From DATKSG01 sp035531775 (GTDB lineage Bacteria > Actinomycetota > Acidimicrobiia > Acidimicrobiales > UBA8190), in the NCBI GenBank assembly GCA_035531775.1, contig DATKSG010000040.1, positions 1 to 25,007 of the forward strand: a stretch of 25,007 nt of DNA, written 5' to 3'. Numbering within the stretch: the stretch's first letter is position 1; each line of letters begins with the position of its first letter. This document shows, one piece after another, positions 15,072-22,234 of this stretch. Under the pieces are notes generated by a model that searched no databases, was not told the DNA's origin, and saw only the letters and a list, made by a program, of their open reading frames with translations. The position numbers and the translations under genes are program-made.

Positions 15072-16670
15072 CTGGGTGGTGCACGGCGGCGTGTCGGGGT
15101 TACAGGTCCCCGGCGGCGGCGCCGGGGCGATGGTCGAGCCGGTGAGCCCGGCGTCGTGCTTGTACTGCGGCCAGGCGCCGCTGCCCACCGTGCGCGACGA
15201 GGAGGCTCCGTCGGTGACGTGGTACACGGCGATGAAGCCCTGGGTGTTGTCGTTGTTGACGCCGCCGTAGGTGCCACAGATGACCACGTCGAGGCCCGAG
15301 CCCGAGGGGTCGGGGACGATGAGCGGGGCGTTCTGCATGGTGAGGTTGCCCGGGTTGGAGTCACCGGCGAAGCCGCTGTTCAGGCCTAGCCCCTGCACCG
15401 GGGCGGCGGCCGCCCCGCTCTGGCCGTCGATGATGTACCAGCCCAGGCCGGTGGCGGCCACCACGTCCTGGTACCCCTCGCCGAAGTCGGCCGTCGACAC
15501 GCTGCCGGTGATGGTGGTGGCGCTCTGGGGGGCGAATGACCACAGGCGGTTGCCGTTGGGGTCGAAGGCGAAGACGGTACCGCCCGTACCCTGGCCCACC
15601 GTCCGCCACGACGGCTCGATGACGTCGAGCTGGCCGTTGCCGTGCAGGTCGGCCAGGGCCGGGGCAGCCAGGGTGTAGCCGCCCAGGTGGGCCTCGAAGC
15701 GTGTGGCTCCGGTGCCGGCGTCCACCGCCGTCAGGCCGTCCTGGTCGCTGCCGCCCCAGTAGGCGCCGTGCCCGTATACCGCCACCGGGCCGCTGCCGGT
15801 GAGGTTGCCCACCACCGGGCCCGAGCTCACCACGTCGTTGCTGGCGTCGGTCCAGGCCGTGGTGCCCCCGGCGCCCATTAGGCGCACGGCCCCGCCGTTC
15901 CAGTTGTCGAGGGCACCGGGCCCCGCCGTCGAATCACTCGCCGCCAAGATCGACTGGGCGCCGTTCACATTGGCGATGGCCGCCGTGGCGAAGGTGGTGT
16001 CGGCCGTCTTCTGCGGCCATCCCGGCTCGGTCGCCCCCGTGCCGGGGTCCAAGGAGTAGAGGCTCAGTCCCACGTCGCCCACCACGATGCGGGGCGACCC
16101 GGCGCCGGTGTCCCCGATGGCCGGCGACGCCGGCACCGCCGGGGTGGAGCCGAAGGTGCCGAACGCGTCGGGCAGGGCCCGATTCCACAGCAGGTTGCCG
16201 CCGGGGCCGAAGGCGAGCAGCCCCCCGCTGCCGGCGTTGGCCGCCGGGGGGTTGAGCCCGCTCACGTTGCCCTCGGACACCACCACATCGTCGAGCCCAC
16301 CGCCGGCGGGCGTCACCGACGGGGTCGAGTCGATGCCGTCACCGGGGCAGATGTGGCCCCAGCCCGGCGTGGTGGAGCCGTCGGCCAGGTGCACGGCGTA
16401 CACGCACCCGTTCATGCGCGACCCCACCACCACCGAGGGGCCCGAGCCGTCGAGGGTGGCCTCGTTGGGCGACGACTCCACGATGGCGGAGCCGGCGCCG
16501 AGCAGTTCGGCCCACTTGAGGCTCACCGACAACGTGGTGGTGTGCGGGACGACGGTGTGGGGGGCAGCGGCGGCTAGCGCCGTGGCGCCCAATCCGGTGC
16601 CCACCAACGCCGTGCCCACCACCAACGACGCCGCTGCCGCCGTGCTCACCAGGACCCTACGTCTCGTCAT
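14322..16670 (-). CDS. Exported protein: propeller-like domain plus six C-terminal GYWLVASDGG repeats
   Basis: 782 residues, function unknown. The N-terminus MTRRRVLVSTAAAASL is a twin-arginine-like signal (T-R-R-x-V-L) with a hydrophobic core to about residue 30 and a likely cleavage near 33-36. Residues about 50-505 have FG-GAP/PQQ-propeller character: repeated DG(x)GxxDVV-like strands (ALADLHGNGQLDVIEP, STADFGEGYQDVVAA), closing with WPQYKHDAGLTGS. A Pro/Cys linker (APAPPPGTCNPDTPPC) leads to six tandem repeats of 39-43 residues (534-782), consensus GYWLVASDGGIFAFGDA(x)FHGSMGG(x)(x)LNKPVVGMA. No catalytic motif or cell-wall sorting signal is seen. The ATG at 16670 is fixed by a strong GAGGAGG 7 nt upstream. 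Likely extracellular ligand- or surface-binding, but this is inference. Confidence 0.85.
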   Translation of the reverse strand: MTRRRVLVSTAAAASLVVGTALVGTGLGATALAAAAPHTVVPHTTTLSVSLKWAELLGAGSAIVESSPNEATLDGSGPSVVVGSRMNGCVYAVHLADGSTTPGWGHICPGDGIDSTPSVTPAGGGLDDVVVSEGNVSGLNPPAANAGSGGLLAFGPGGNLLWNRALPDAFGTFGSTPAVPASPAIGDTGAGSPRIVVGDVGLSLYSLDPGTGATEPGWPQKTADTTFATAAIANVNGAQSILAASDSTAGPGALDNWNGGAVRLMGAGGTTAWTDASNDVVSSGPVVGNLTGSGPVAVYGHGAYWGGSDQDGLTAVDAGTGATRFEAHLGGYTLAAPALADLHGNGQLDVIEPSWRTVGQGTGGTVFAFDPNGNRLWSFAPQSATTITGSVSTADFGEGYQDVVAATGLGWYIIDGQSGAAAAPVQGLGLNSGFAGDSNPGNLTMQNAPLIVPDPSGSGLDVVICGTYGGVNNDNTQGFIAVYHVTDGASSSRTVGSGAWPQYKHDAGLTGSTIAPAPPPGTCNPDTPPCTTQGYLLAAADGGLFSYGATNYQGSVPGAGAHVSDIVGIAPSADGGGYYMVGADGGVFAFGDAAYHGSMGGTSLSKPVVGMAVDRATGGYWLVASDGGIFAFDAPFLGSMGGAPLNRPVVGMAPTPDGGGYWLVASDGGLFAFGDAAFHGSMGGSPLNKPMVGMAVTPSGHGYWMVATDGGIFAFGDAGFYGSMGKVALNKPVVGIAATRSGAGYWEVASDGGIFNFGDAYFRGSAGNIALSQPVVGLAATG

Positions 16671-16677
16671 GGCACAA

Positions 16678-16702
16678 CCTCCTCGACCCGGCTCGAGGCC
16701 GG
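16678..16702 (-). promoter_or_regulatory. Shine-Dalgarno of the exported protein gene within two alternative hairpins
   Basis: On the mRNA strand GAGGAGG (16684-16678) lies 7 nt before the ATG. Immediately upstream two mutually exclusive stems are possible. CCTCGA/TCGAGG (16698-16693 with 16686-16681, loop of 6) would hide half of the Shine-Dalgarno. CCGGC/GCCGG (16702-16698 with 16692-16688, loop of 5) would leave it free. The inverted repeats are exact. Any regulatory role is inference. Confidence 0.5.
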
Positions 16703-16726
16703 CCCTCTTCGTCTTCCGACGCCGCT

Positions 16727-18382
16727 CTACCCGATGTGGACGAAGCGCACGAGCTCCATGTCCTCGTAGCCGGTCCACGAGCTGACCACCATCTTGTAGG
16801 GGAATACCTCCTGCGCGCCGAGAGACCGGTCGGCCAGCAAGGCGTTCTCGATGGCTTCGCACTTGGTGCCGAAGGTCTGGTACCCCGGCGCCCACACCAG
16901 CCAGATCTGATGCGTGGGGGCGCTAATGGCCTCGAGGCGCGCCGCGAAGGCGGCCGGGTCCCCGGCCGCCGAGGCCGCCGCGTAGTCCACCCAATCGACC
17001 AACCCCGGCCCGGTGCCCCGGGGGAACGTCACCATCTGGTAGCGCCCCGGCGGCACCAGCCGGTCCACGGCCGGCCCCAGCTGGTCGGGGCAGAAGCCGA
17101 TGACGTCGCCTGGTCGGCCCAGGCCGGCCAGGGTGGCGGCCACCTGGCCGGCCTGGGTACGGCTGGTCCAGATGTTGGGGACACTGCCGGCCAGCCCGAA
17201 AGCCACCGCCGCCGCCAGCACACCGTGACGCAGGCGGGGGTCGGCGAAGGTGGCCGTGCCCAGGGCCACGAGCAGAACCAGCGGCACCAGAACGACCGAG
17301 GCGTATCGGGCCTGGAAGGCGCTGCCGGTGAGGTAGCCGCCCACCACGGCCAGGGCCAGGGCCCCCACCACGGCCAAGGCCAGAGGCCGGCCCGGGGGGC
17401 GGGTACGCAGGTCGAGTTGCACGTGGCGCGGCCCGCTGGCCAGTCCGAAGAGCCCGAGGCCGGCCAAGGCAAAGTAGACGAGGGCCAGGGCCCGGCCCTG
17501 GCTGGTGGGGCCACCGGCGAACGACGTCACGGCGTTGACCATGGCGGCGAAGTCGGCCGGGGCGGCCCACGGCGTGCCGGTGTGGCGGGCCTGGAACACG
17601 AAGGTGGGCACCCACGGGGTGAAGGTCAGCACCCCGAGTGCCACTGCCACCAGGGCCCGGCGCGCCGCTCGGCGATGAGCCTCGGCTCCTCGCCATGCCG
17701 GCCAGGCCAGGCCGACAGCCACCGTGGCCACCAGGTAGAGCGACCAGTAGTGGCTGTAGAGCAGCAGGGCGGTCATCAGGCCCACCAACACCAGACGCCA
17801 TGTCGAAGGCCGCTCCAACGCCCTGGCCAGGCCGACGGCGCCCGCCGCCACCAGCAGCACCACCAAGGCGTACATGCGGTTCTCGGTGGAGTAGCGCACG
17901 GCGAAGGGCGAGCTGGCCAGCAGCACCACGGCGGCCACCGCCACCGGCCGGCCCCCCAGGCGACGGCCTCCGGCCCAGGCCACGGGCAAGGTGGCCACGC
18001 CCATGAAGCCCGACAGAGCCCGCACGGCGAGATCCGTTGAGCCGAACGCCCCCATCCAGAAGTGCAAGAGGACGTAGTAGAGCGGCGGCGCGCCATCTTG
18101 GCGAAGGGCACCGTGGAGCCGGGCCAAGGGGAGCCGGGCGATGTCCACCGTGAGCGCCTCGTCGAGCCACAGGTCCGATCGCGCCCAGAACCGCAGCACC
18201 ACCCCGGCCATCACCACGGCCGCCACCGCCGCCACGCCCCAGGTGGTGGCCGGGCTCCGCGGGGACTCGGCGGCGCCGGCCGGGGACTCGGCGGCGGCGC
18301 CGGCCGGGGACTCGGCAGATCCGGTCGGGAGCAACTGGGCCGGCGGGCCGTGCCGTGCCGGCGCCGGACGCAGCTCGGTCAC
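16727..18382 (-). CDS. GT-C fold membrane glycosyltransferase (GT39 / PMT-2-like, probable mannosyltransferase)
   Basis: Polytopic membrane protein of 551 residues. The first extracytoplasmic loop holds the Asp-Glu pair typical of GT-C enzymes that use polyprenyl-phosphate sugars (SDLWLDEALTVDIARLPL, Asp74-Glu75). The family signatures DGAPPLYYVLLHFW (about 96-109) and SPFAVRYSTENRMYAL (158-172) follow. About nine or ten further hydrophobic segments run to about residue 400, then a soluble extracytoplasmic-type domain to the end. The N-terminal 45 residues are cytoplasmic and contain an ESPAGAA repeat. The GTG at 18382 overlaps the hemL stop as GTGA, so it is translated with the haem operon. 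Sugar and acceptor cannot be read from the sequence. Confidence 0.85.
   Translation of the reverse strand: MTELRPAPARHGPPAQLLPTGSAESPAGAAAESPAGAAESPRSPATTWGVAAVAAVVMAGVVLRFWARSDLWLDEALTVDIARLPLARLHGALRQDGAPPLYYVLLHFWMGAFGSTDLAVRALSGFMGVATLPVAWAGGRRLGGRPVAVAAVVLLASSPFAVRYSTENRMYALVVLLVAAGAVGLARALERPSTWRLVLVGLMTALLLYSHYWSLYLVATVAVGLAWPAWRGAEAHRRAARRALVAVALGVLTFTPWVPTFVFQARHTGTPWAAPADFAAMVNAVTSFAGGPTSQGRALALVYFALAGLGLFGLASGPRHVQLDLRTRPPGRPLALAVVGALALAVVGGYLTGSAFQARYASVVLVPLVLLVALGTATFADPRLRHGVLAAAVAFGLAGSVPNIWTSRTQAGQVAATLAGLGRPGDVIGFCPDQLGPAVDRLVPPGRYQMVTFPRGTGPGLVDWVDYAAASAAGDPAAFAARLEAISAPTHQIWLVWAPGYQTFGTKCEAIENALLADRSLGAQEVFPYKMVVSSWTGYEDMELVRFVHIG
18261..18316 (-). repeat. In-frame 21/24-nt repeat encoding ESPAGAA at the glycosyltransferase N-terminus
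   Basis: GGGGACTCGGC (plus strand) recurs at 18261, 18282 and 18306, encoding E-S-P-A-G-A-A-A, E-S-P-A-G-A-A, E-S-P on the minus strand. It is a low-complexity Pro/Ala tail in front of the first membrane helix, probably a product of replication slippage and variable between strains. Confidence 0.8.
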
Positions 18383-19689
18383 CGGGCGGCCCCCGAAGCG
18401 GCGCAATCCACGGACAGCGCGGCATCGGCGGCGGCGTCCACCACCAGTGCGAGATCGGCGGCGGTGTGGGCCAAGCCCGGGAACATGACCTCGTAAGGGC
18501 CCGGGGCCAGGGCCACGCCGCGATCGAGCATGGCCGTGAAGAACGCCGGGTAACAGCCCCGGGCCACCGACGCCCGGGCCGAGGCGTAGTCGGTGACCGG
18601 CTCGGCCCCGAAGAACAGCCCGACGAGCGGGCCCACCACCGGCACCTGCACCACCAGGCCGGCCGAGGACAGCGCCTGGTGCAGGGCGCCGGCGAAGCGC
18701 CCGGCCCGGGTGCACAGGGTGTCGTAGTCCGACGGGCGAACCGCCTCGAGCACGGCCCGACCCGCCGCCGTGGCCAGCGGGTTCCCCGACAGCGTGCCGG
18801 CCTGGTACACCGGACCACCGGGGGCGAGCACCTCGAGCACGTCGCGCCGACCCCCGAAGGCGCCGACCGGCAGTCCCCCTCCGATCACCTTGCCGAAGCA
18901 CCACAGGTCAGGGGTGACCCCGCTGGTCACGCTGGCCCCGCCCGGTCCCACCCGGAAACCGGTGATCACCTCGTCGAAGACGAGCAGAGCGCCGGCCTCG
19001 TCACAGGCCCGGCGCAGTCCCTCGAGGAAGCCCGGCGCCGGGGCCACCAGGCCCATGTTGGCCGCCACCGGCTCCACGATGACGCACGCCACCTGGTCGT
19101 CGAGCTCGGGCACCACGTTGTAGGGCACCACCACCGTGTCGGCCACGGCGGCCGGTGGCACCCCGGCCGAGCCGGGCAGGCCCAAGGTGGCCACCCCGCT
19201 GCCGCCGCCGGCCAGTACGGCGTCGCCATGTCCGTGATAGCAGCCGTCGAACTTCACGATCCGCCACCGGCGCGTGTAGCCCCGCGCCACGCGCAGCGCG
19301 CTCATGGCCGCCTCGGTGCCCGAGGAGACCAGACGCACCTGGTCGCACCCCGGCACCGACGAGCAGATGGCCTCGGCCAGCAGCACCTCGCCCGGGGTGG
19401 GGGCGCCGAAGGTGGTGCCCAGGGCGGCCGCCTTCGTCACGGCGTCGGTCACGATCCGGTGCGCGTGGCCGAGCAGCACCGCCCCGTAGGACTGCACCAT
19501 GTCGATGTAGCGCCGGCCCTCCACGTCCCACACGTAGGCGCCTTCTCCTCGCGCCACGGTGTAGGGCGTCCCGCCCACGGAGGCGAAAGAACGCACCGGT
19601 GAGTCCACGCCGCCGGGGATGACGCGCCGGGCCCGTTCGAACCAGGCGGCGTTGGACGCGGCCGAGCCCCGCTCGCCGCCGTCAGGCAT
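18379..19689 (-). CDS. hemL: Glutamate-1-semialdehyde 2,1-aminomutase
   Basis: PLP enzyme that converts glutamate-1-semialdehyde to 5-aminolevulinate, second step of the C5 tetrapyrrole route. 436 residues, normal length. The N-terminal signature RRVIPGGVDSPVRSF is typical. PLP contacts include SSGTEAAMSALRVAR, FDEVITGFR (Asp239) and the Schiff-base Lys267 in CFGKVIGGGLPVGAFGG; AGTLSGNPLA is the active-site flap. The ATG at 19689 (MPDGGERG) overlaps the end of hemB by 8 nt; an upstream in-frame ATG at 19719 would run deeper into hemB and is less likely. The stop overlaps the glycosyltransferase GTG. Confidence 0.97.
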   Translation of the reverse strand: MPDGGERGSAASNAAWFERARRVIPGGVDSPVRSFASVGGTPYTVARGEGAYVWDVEGRRYIDMVQSYGAVLLGHAHRIVTDAVTKAAALGTTFGAPTPGEVLLAEAICSSVPGCDQVRLVSSGTEAAMSALRVARGYTRRWRIVKFDGCYHGHGDAVLAGGGSGVATLGLPGSAGVPPAAVADTVVVPYNVVPELDDQVACVIVEPVAANMGLVAPAPGFLEGLRRACDEAGALLVFDEVITGFRVGPGGASVTSGVTPDLWCFGKVIGGGLPVGAFGGRRDVLEVLAPGGPVYQAGTLSGNPLATAAGRAVLEAVRPSDYDTLCTRAGRFAGALHQALSSAGLVVQVPVVGPLVGLFFGAEPVTDYASARASVARGCYPAFFTAMLDRGVALAPGPYEVMFPGLAHTAADLALVVDAAADAALSVDCAASGAAR

Positions 19690-20698
19690 TGAGGGTGTGG
19701 GCCACCTCGGCGGCGCCATAGGTGAGCACGGCCGTGGCGCCGGCGCGCTTGATGGCGGTGAGGTGCTCGAGCAGCACGGCGTCGCCGTCGATCCAGCCGC
19801 GTTCGGCCGCCGCCTTCACCATGGCGTACTCACCGCTCACGTGGTAGGCCGCCACCGGCACGTCGACGCGGCGGGCCACGGCGGCCAGCACGTCCAAGTA
19901 GGACAGGGCCGGCTTGACCATCACCATGTCGGCGCCCTCGCCCAAGTCGGCGAAGACCTCGGCCAGCGCCTCGCGGCGGTTACGGGGATCCTGCTGGTAG
20001 CGGCGCCGGTCACCGCCGCCGGCGATGGACACGTCCACGGCATCGCGGAAGGGGCCGTAGAGAGCCGAGGCGTATTTCGCCGCGTAGGCCAGCACGCCGA
20101 CCTGCTGGTGCCCGCTGTCGTCGAGGGCGGCCCGGATGGCGGCCACCTGGCCGTCCATCATCCCGCTGGGCGCCACCATGTCGGCGCCGGCGGCGGCCTG
20201 GACCACGGCCACCCGCCCGTAGCGCTCCACGGTGGCGTCGTTGTCGACGTCGCCGTCGTCGCCCAGCACGCCGCAGTGCCCGTGGTCGGTGTACTCGTCA
20301 AGGCAAAGGTCGGCGATGAGCACCATGTCGTCGCCGAGCGACGAGCGCAGCTCGGCCAGGGCCAGGGCCACGATGCCCTGGGGGTCCCATGCCCCCGATC
20401 CCTCGGCGTCCTTGGCTGCCGGCACGCCGAACAGCACGAGGCCCGGGACCCCCAAGGAGGCCAGGTGCTTGGCTTCGGCCACCACCGAGGACAGCGTGTG
20501 CTGCCGCTGGCCGGGCAGCGAGGCGATAGGGACCGGCTCGCTGATGCCCTCGCGCACGAACAGCGGCGCCACCAGGTCGTCGGGGGTGAGGGTGGTCTCG
20601 GCCACCATGCGCCGCAGCGCCGGTGTCCGCCGCAGTCGCCGCAGTCGGCGCTCGGGGAACCGGGCCGACCGAGCGCGGCCGGTGCGGGCGCTGTCCAC
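19682..20698 (-). CDS. hemB: Delta-aminolevulinic acid dehydratase (porphobilinogen synthase)
   Basis: Condenses two 5-aminolevulinate to porphobilinogen. 338 residues from GTG 20698. Both catalytic lysines are present: Lys208 in AYAAKYASALYGPFRDA and Lys262 in MVMVKPALSYLD. The metal loop reads IADLCLDEYTDHGHCG, with Cys132, Asp134 and Cys142: a Cys-Asp-Cys version rather than the all-Cys zinc site, similar to what I recall for mycobacterial HemB. The start is ambiguous: GTG 20698 follows a TACGCT -10-like box by 8 nt (leaderless), while TTG codons at 20704 and 20707 overlap or abut that box. The gene lies about 40 nt after the cobA-hemD stop and overlaps hemL. Confidence 0.96.
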   Translation of the reverse strand: MDSARTGRARSARFPERRLRRLRRTPALRRMVAETTLTPDDLVAPLFVREGISEPVPIASLPGQRQHTLSSVVAEAKHLASLGVPGLVLFGVPAAKDAEGSGAWDPQGIVALALAELRSSLGDDMVLIADLCLDEYTDHGHCGVLGDDGDVDNDATVERYGRVAVVQAAAGADMVAPSGMMDGQVAAIRAALDDSGHQQVGVLAYAAKYASALYGPFRDAVDVSIAGGGDRRRYQQDPRNRREALAEVFADLGEGADMVMVKPALSYLDVLAAVARRVDVPVAAYHVSGEYAMVKAAAERGWIDGDAVLLEHLTAIKRAGATAVLTYGAAEVAHTLNA

Positions 20699-20712
20699 GG
20701 CCAACAAGCGTA
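20698..20712 (-). promoter_or_regulatory. Candidate internal leaderless promoter for hemB
   Basis: On the minus strand TACGCT (20712-20707) matches TANNNT and is followed after 8 nt by the GTG at 20698, a spacing compatible with a leaderless transcript. No good -35 could be found (CTGACG lies 23 nt upstream, too far), and no Shine-Dalgarno is present. hemB may also simply be read through from hemA. Confidence 0.35.
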
Positions 20713-20737
20713 GTGGCGGGACCGGGGGCCGCCGCCG

Positions 20738-22234
20738 TCAGCTCGGTGCACCGGGTGCACCGGGTGCGCCCGGTGCGTCCAGCGCGCCGGCCGCCGACGT
20801 CACCAGCGCCGACACCGTGGGCTCGGCCGACTCGATCACCCCGAGGAGCCCCGCACCCCGAGCGGCCTCGGCGGTGACCGGGCCGATGCAGACCACCACC
20901 GGCGGGACCGGGCCACGGTCCGGCAGCGACAGGTAGGCCGCCACCGCCGAGGGCGACAGGAAGACGACGATGTCTGCCCCCCTGGCCGCATCGATGGCGC
21001 CGGGCGCCAAGTCGTCTGGCCCGACGGCCACGGTCCGGTAGGCCACCACCTCCTCTACCGCCCACCCCTTGGCCCCGAGCGCTTCGGCCAGCGCCGGGCC
21101 GGCCTTCTCGGCGCGCGGGTAGAGGGCCCGGCCGCCGCCGGCCGGAGCGTCGGGCATCACATTCGCAAGGCCTTCGGCAGTAGCCGGGTCGGCCACCACG
21201 TCGGCCACCAGGCCATGAGCCAGCCAAGCGGCGGCCGTGGCCGGCCCCACGGCGCCGAGGGACGTCCCGGCCAGGTCACGCCCATCGCCCAGGCGCCCCA
21301 TGACCTGCTCCACAGCCAGGGCCGACGTGCACAGCACCCAGTCGAACCAGCCCCGGACGGACAAGGCGGCGTCGAGGGCGGCGCCCCTGTCGGCCGGGGG
21401 GGCGCTCGACAGCACCGGCAGCTGGTGCACTACGGCGCCGGCCTCTTCCAGGGCGGCCACGAGCTCGCTGTCGCGCCCGGCCTGGCGGGTCACCACCACT
21501 CGCCGTCCGGCCAGGGGCCCGGGGGTGAACCAGTCGAGCTCGAGGCCGGCCACCTCCCCGATGACCAGTGTGACGGGGGGGTCGAGCTCCAGGCGGCCCA
21601 GGCGCTCGAGATCGGTCCGCACGCTGCGCTGGGCGGCGGTGGTGCCCCAGTGCACGGCCAGCACCGGGGTGCGGGCGCTGCGCCCGGCGGCCATGAGCCG
21701 GGCTGCGATGTCGGCGCGGTGCTCAATGCCCATGAGCACCACCAGGGTCCCCCCGGCCCGGCCGAGGGCCTCCCAGTCGGCGCCAGCGGAGGCCAGGTCC
21801 CCCACCGTGCCGGTCACCACCGTCACCGAGCTGGCCAGGCCCCGGTGGGTGACGGGCACGCCCCCATACGCCGGCACGGCGAACGCCGCGCTCACCCCGG
21901 GGACGACCTCGTAGGCCACGCCGGCCTGGGCCAGGGCCATGGCCTCCTCGCCCCCGCGGCCGAAGACGAAGGGGTCGCCACCTTTGAGCCGAACCACGGT
22001 GCGCCCGGCCTGCCCGTGCTCCACCAACACGGCGTTGATCTCGTCCTGGCTATGGGGCCGACCCGGCCGCTTGCCCACGTCGATGCGCAGGGCGCCGGGG
22101 GGAGCGAGGGCCAGCACGGCCGGCGCCACCAGACGGTCGTGCACCACCACCTCGGCCCGGCCGAGCACCGCCGCGCCCCTCCGGGTGAGTAGGCCTGGGT
22201 CGCCGGGGCCGGCACCGACCAGGAAGACCGTCAT
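20738..22234 (-). CDS. Fused uroporphyrinogen-III C-methyltransferase / uroporphyrinogen-III synthase
   Basis: Bifunctional protein of 498 residues. The N-terminal domain (1-238) is a SAM-dependent methyltransferase (CobA/SUMT type): VGAGPGDPGLLTRRG (6-20), VRLKGGDPFVFGRGGEE (81-97), VVPGVSAAFAVPAYGGVPVTHRG and VVLMGIEH. It makes precorrin-2 from uroporphyrinogen III, the branch to sirohaem and cobalamin. The C-terminal domain (about 243-485) is HemD, which cyclises hydroxymethylbilane, starting at LAGRRVVVTRQAGRDSELVAALEEAGA and including LYPRAEKA and VVFLSPSAVAAYL. It ends in a GAPGAPGAPS tail from a 9-nt repeat. The ATG at 22234 overlaps the hemC stop as ATGA. This fusion (often named hemD or cobA/hemD) is common in Actinobacteria and Firmicutes. 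Confidence 0.95.
   Translation of the reverse strand: MTVFLVGAGPGDPGLLTRRGAAVLGRAEVVVHDRLVAPAVLALAPPGALRIDVGKRPGRPHSQDEINAVLVEHGQAGRTVVRLKGGDPFVFGRGGEEAMALAQAGVAYEVVPGVSAAFAVPAYGGVPVTHRGLASSVTVVTGTVGDLASAGADWEALGRAGGTLVVLMGIEHRADIAARLMAAGRSARTPVLAVHWGTTAAQRSVRTDLERLGRLELDPPVTLVIGEVAGLELDWFTPGPLAGRRVVVTRQAGRDSELVAALEEAGAVVHQLPVLSSAPPADRGAALDAALSVRGWFDWVLCTSALAVEQVMGRLGDGRDLAGTSLGAVGPATAAAWLAHGLVADVVADPATAEGLANVMPDAPAGGGRALYPRAEKAGPALAEALGAKGWAVEEVVAYRTVAVGPDDLAPGAIDAARGADIVVFLSPSAVAAYLSLPDRGPVPPVVVCIGPVTAEAARGAGLLGVIESAEPTVSALVTSAAGALDAPGAPGAPGAPS
20745..20780. repeat. Four copies of a 9-base tandem repeat at the 3' end of cobA-hemD
   Basis: GGTGCACCG, GGTGCACCG, GGTGCGCCC, GGTGCGTCC (plus strand) encode the A-P-G repeat tail just before the stop at 20738. 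It is in frame, outside the HemD fold, and probably slippage-prone. Confidence 0.9.

Noticed and set aside
13606..15084. 492-codon minus-strand frame overlapping the reductase and repeat protein
   Set aside because: It is a repeat-derived shadow: the regular His/Arg/Gly pattern simply mirrors the six repeats read in the wrong frame.
12852..15389. 845-codon open frame on the plus strand
   Set aside because: It runs through the reductase gene in another frame and then antisense to the repeat protein. The composition is Arg/Gly/His-rich GC-skewed filler with no domain, while the alternative frames give clear families.
16671..16895. N-terminal extension of the exported protein in an open frame beginning at 16895
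   Set aside because: The extension is antisense-like shadow of the glycosyltransferase C-terminus. The strong Shine-Dalgarno and the signal peptide fix the ATG at 16670.
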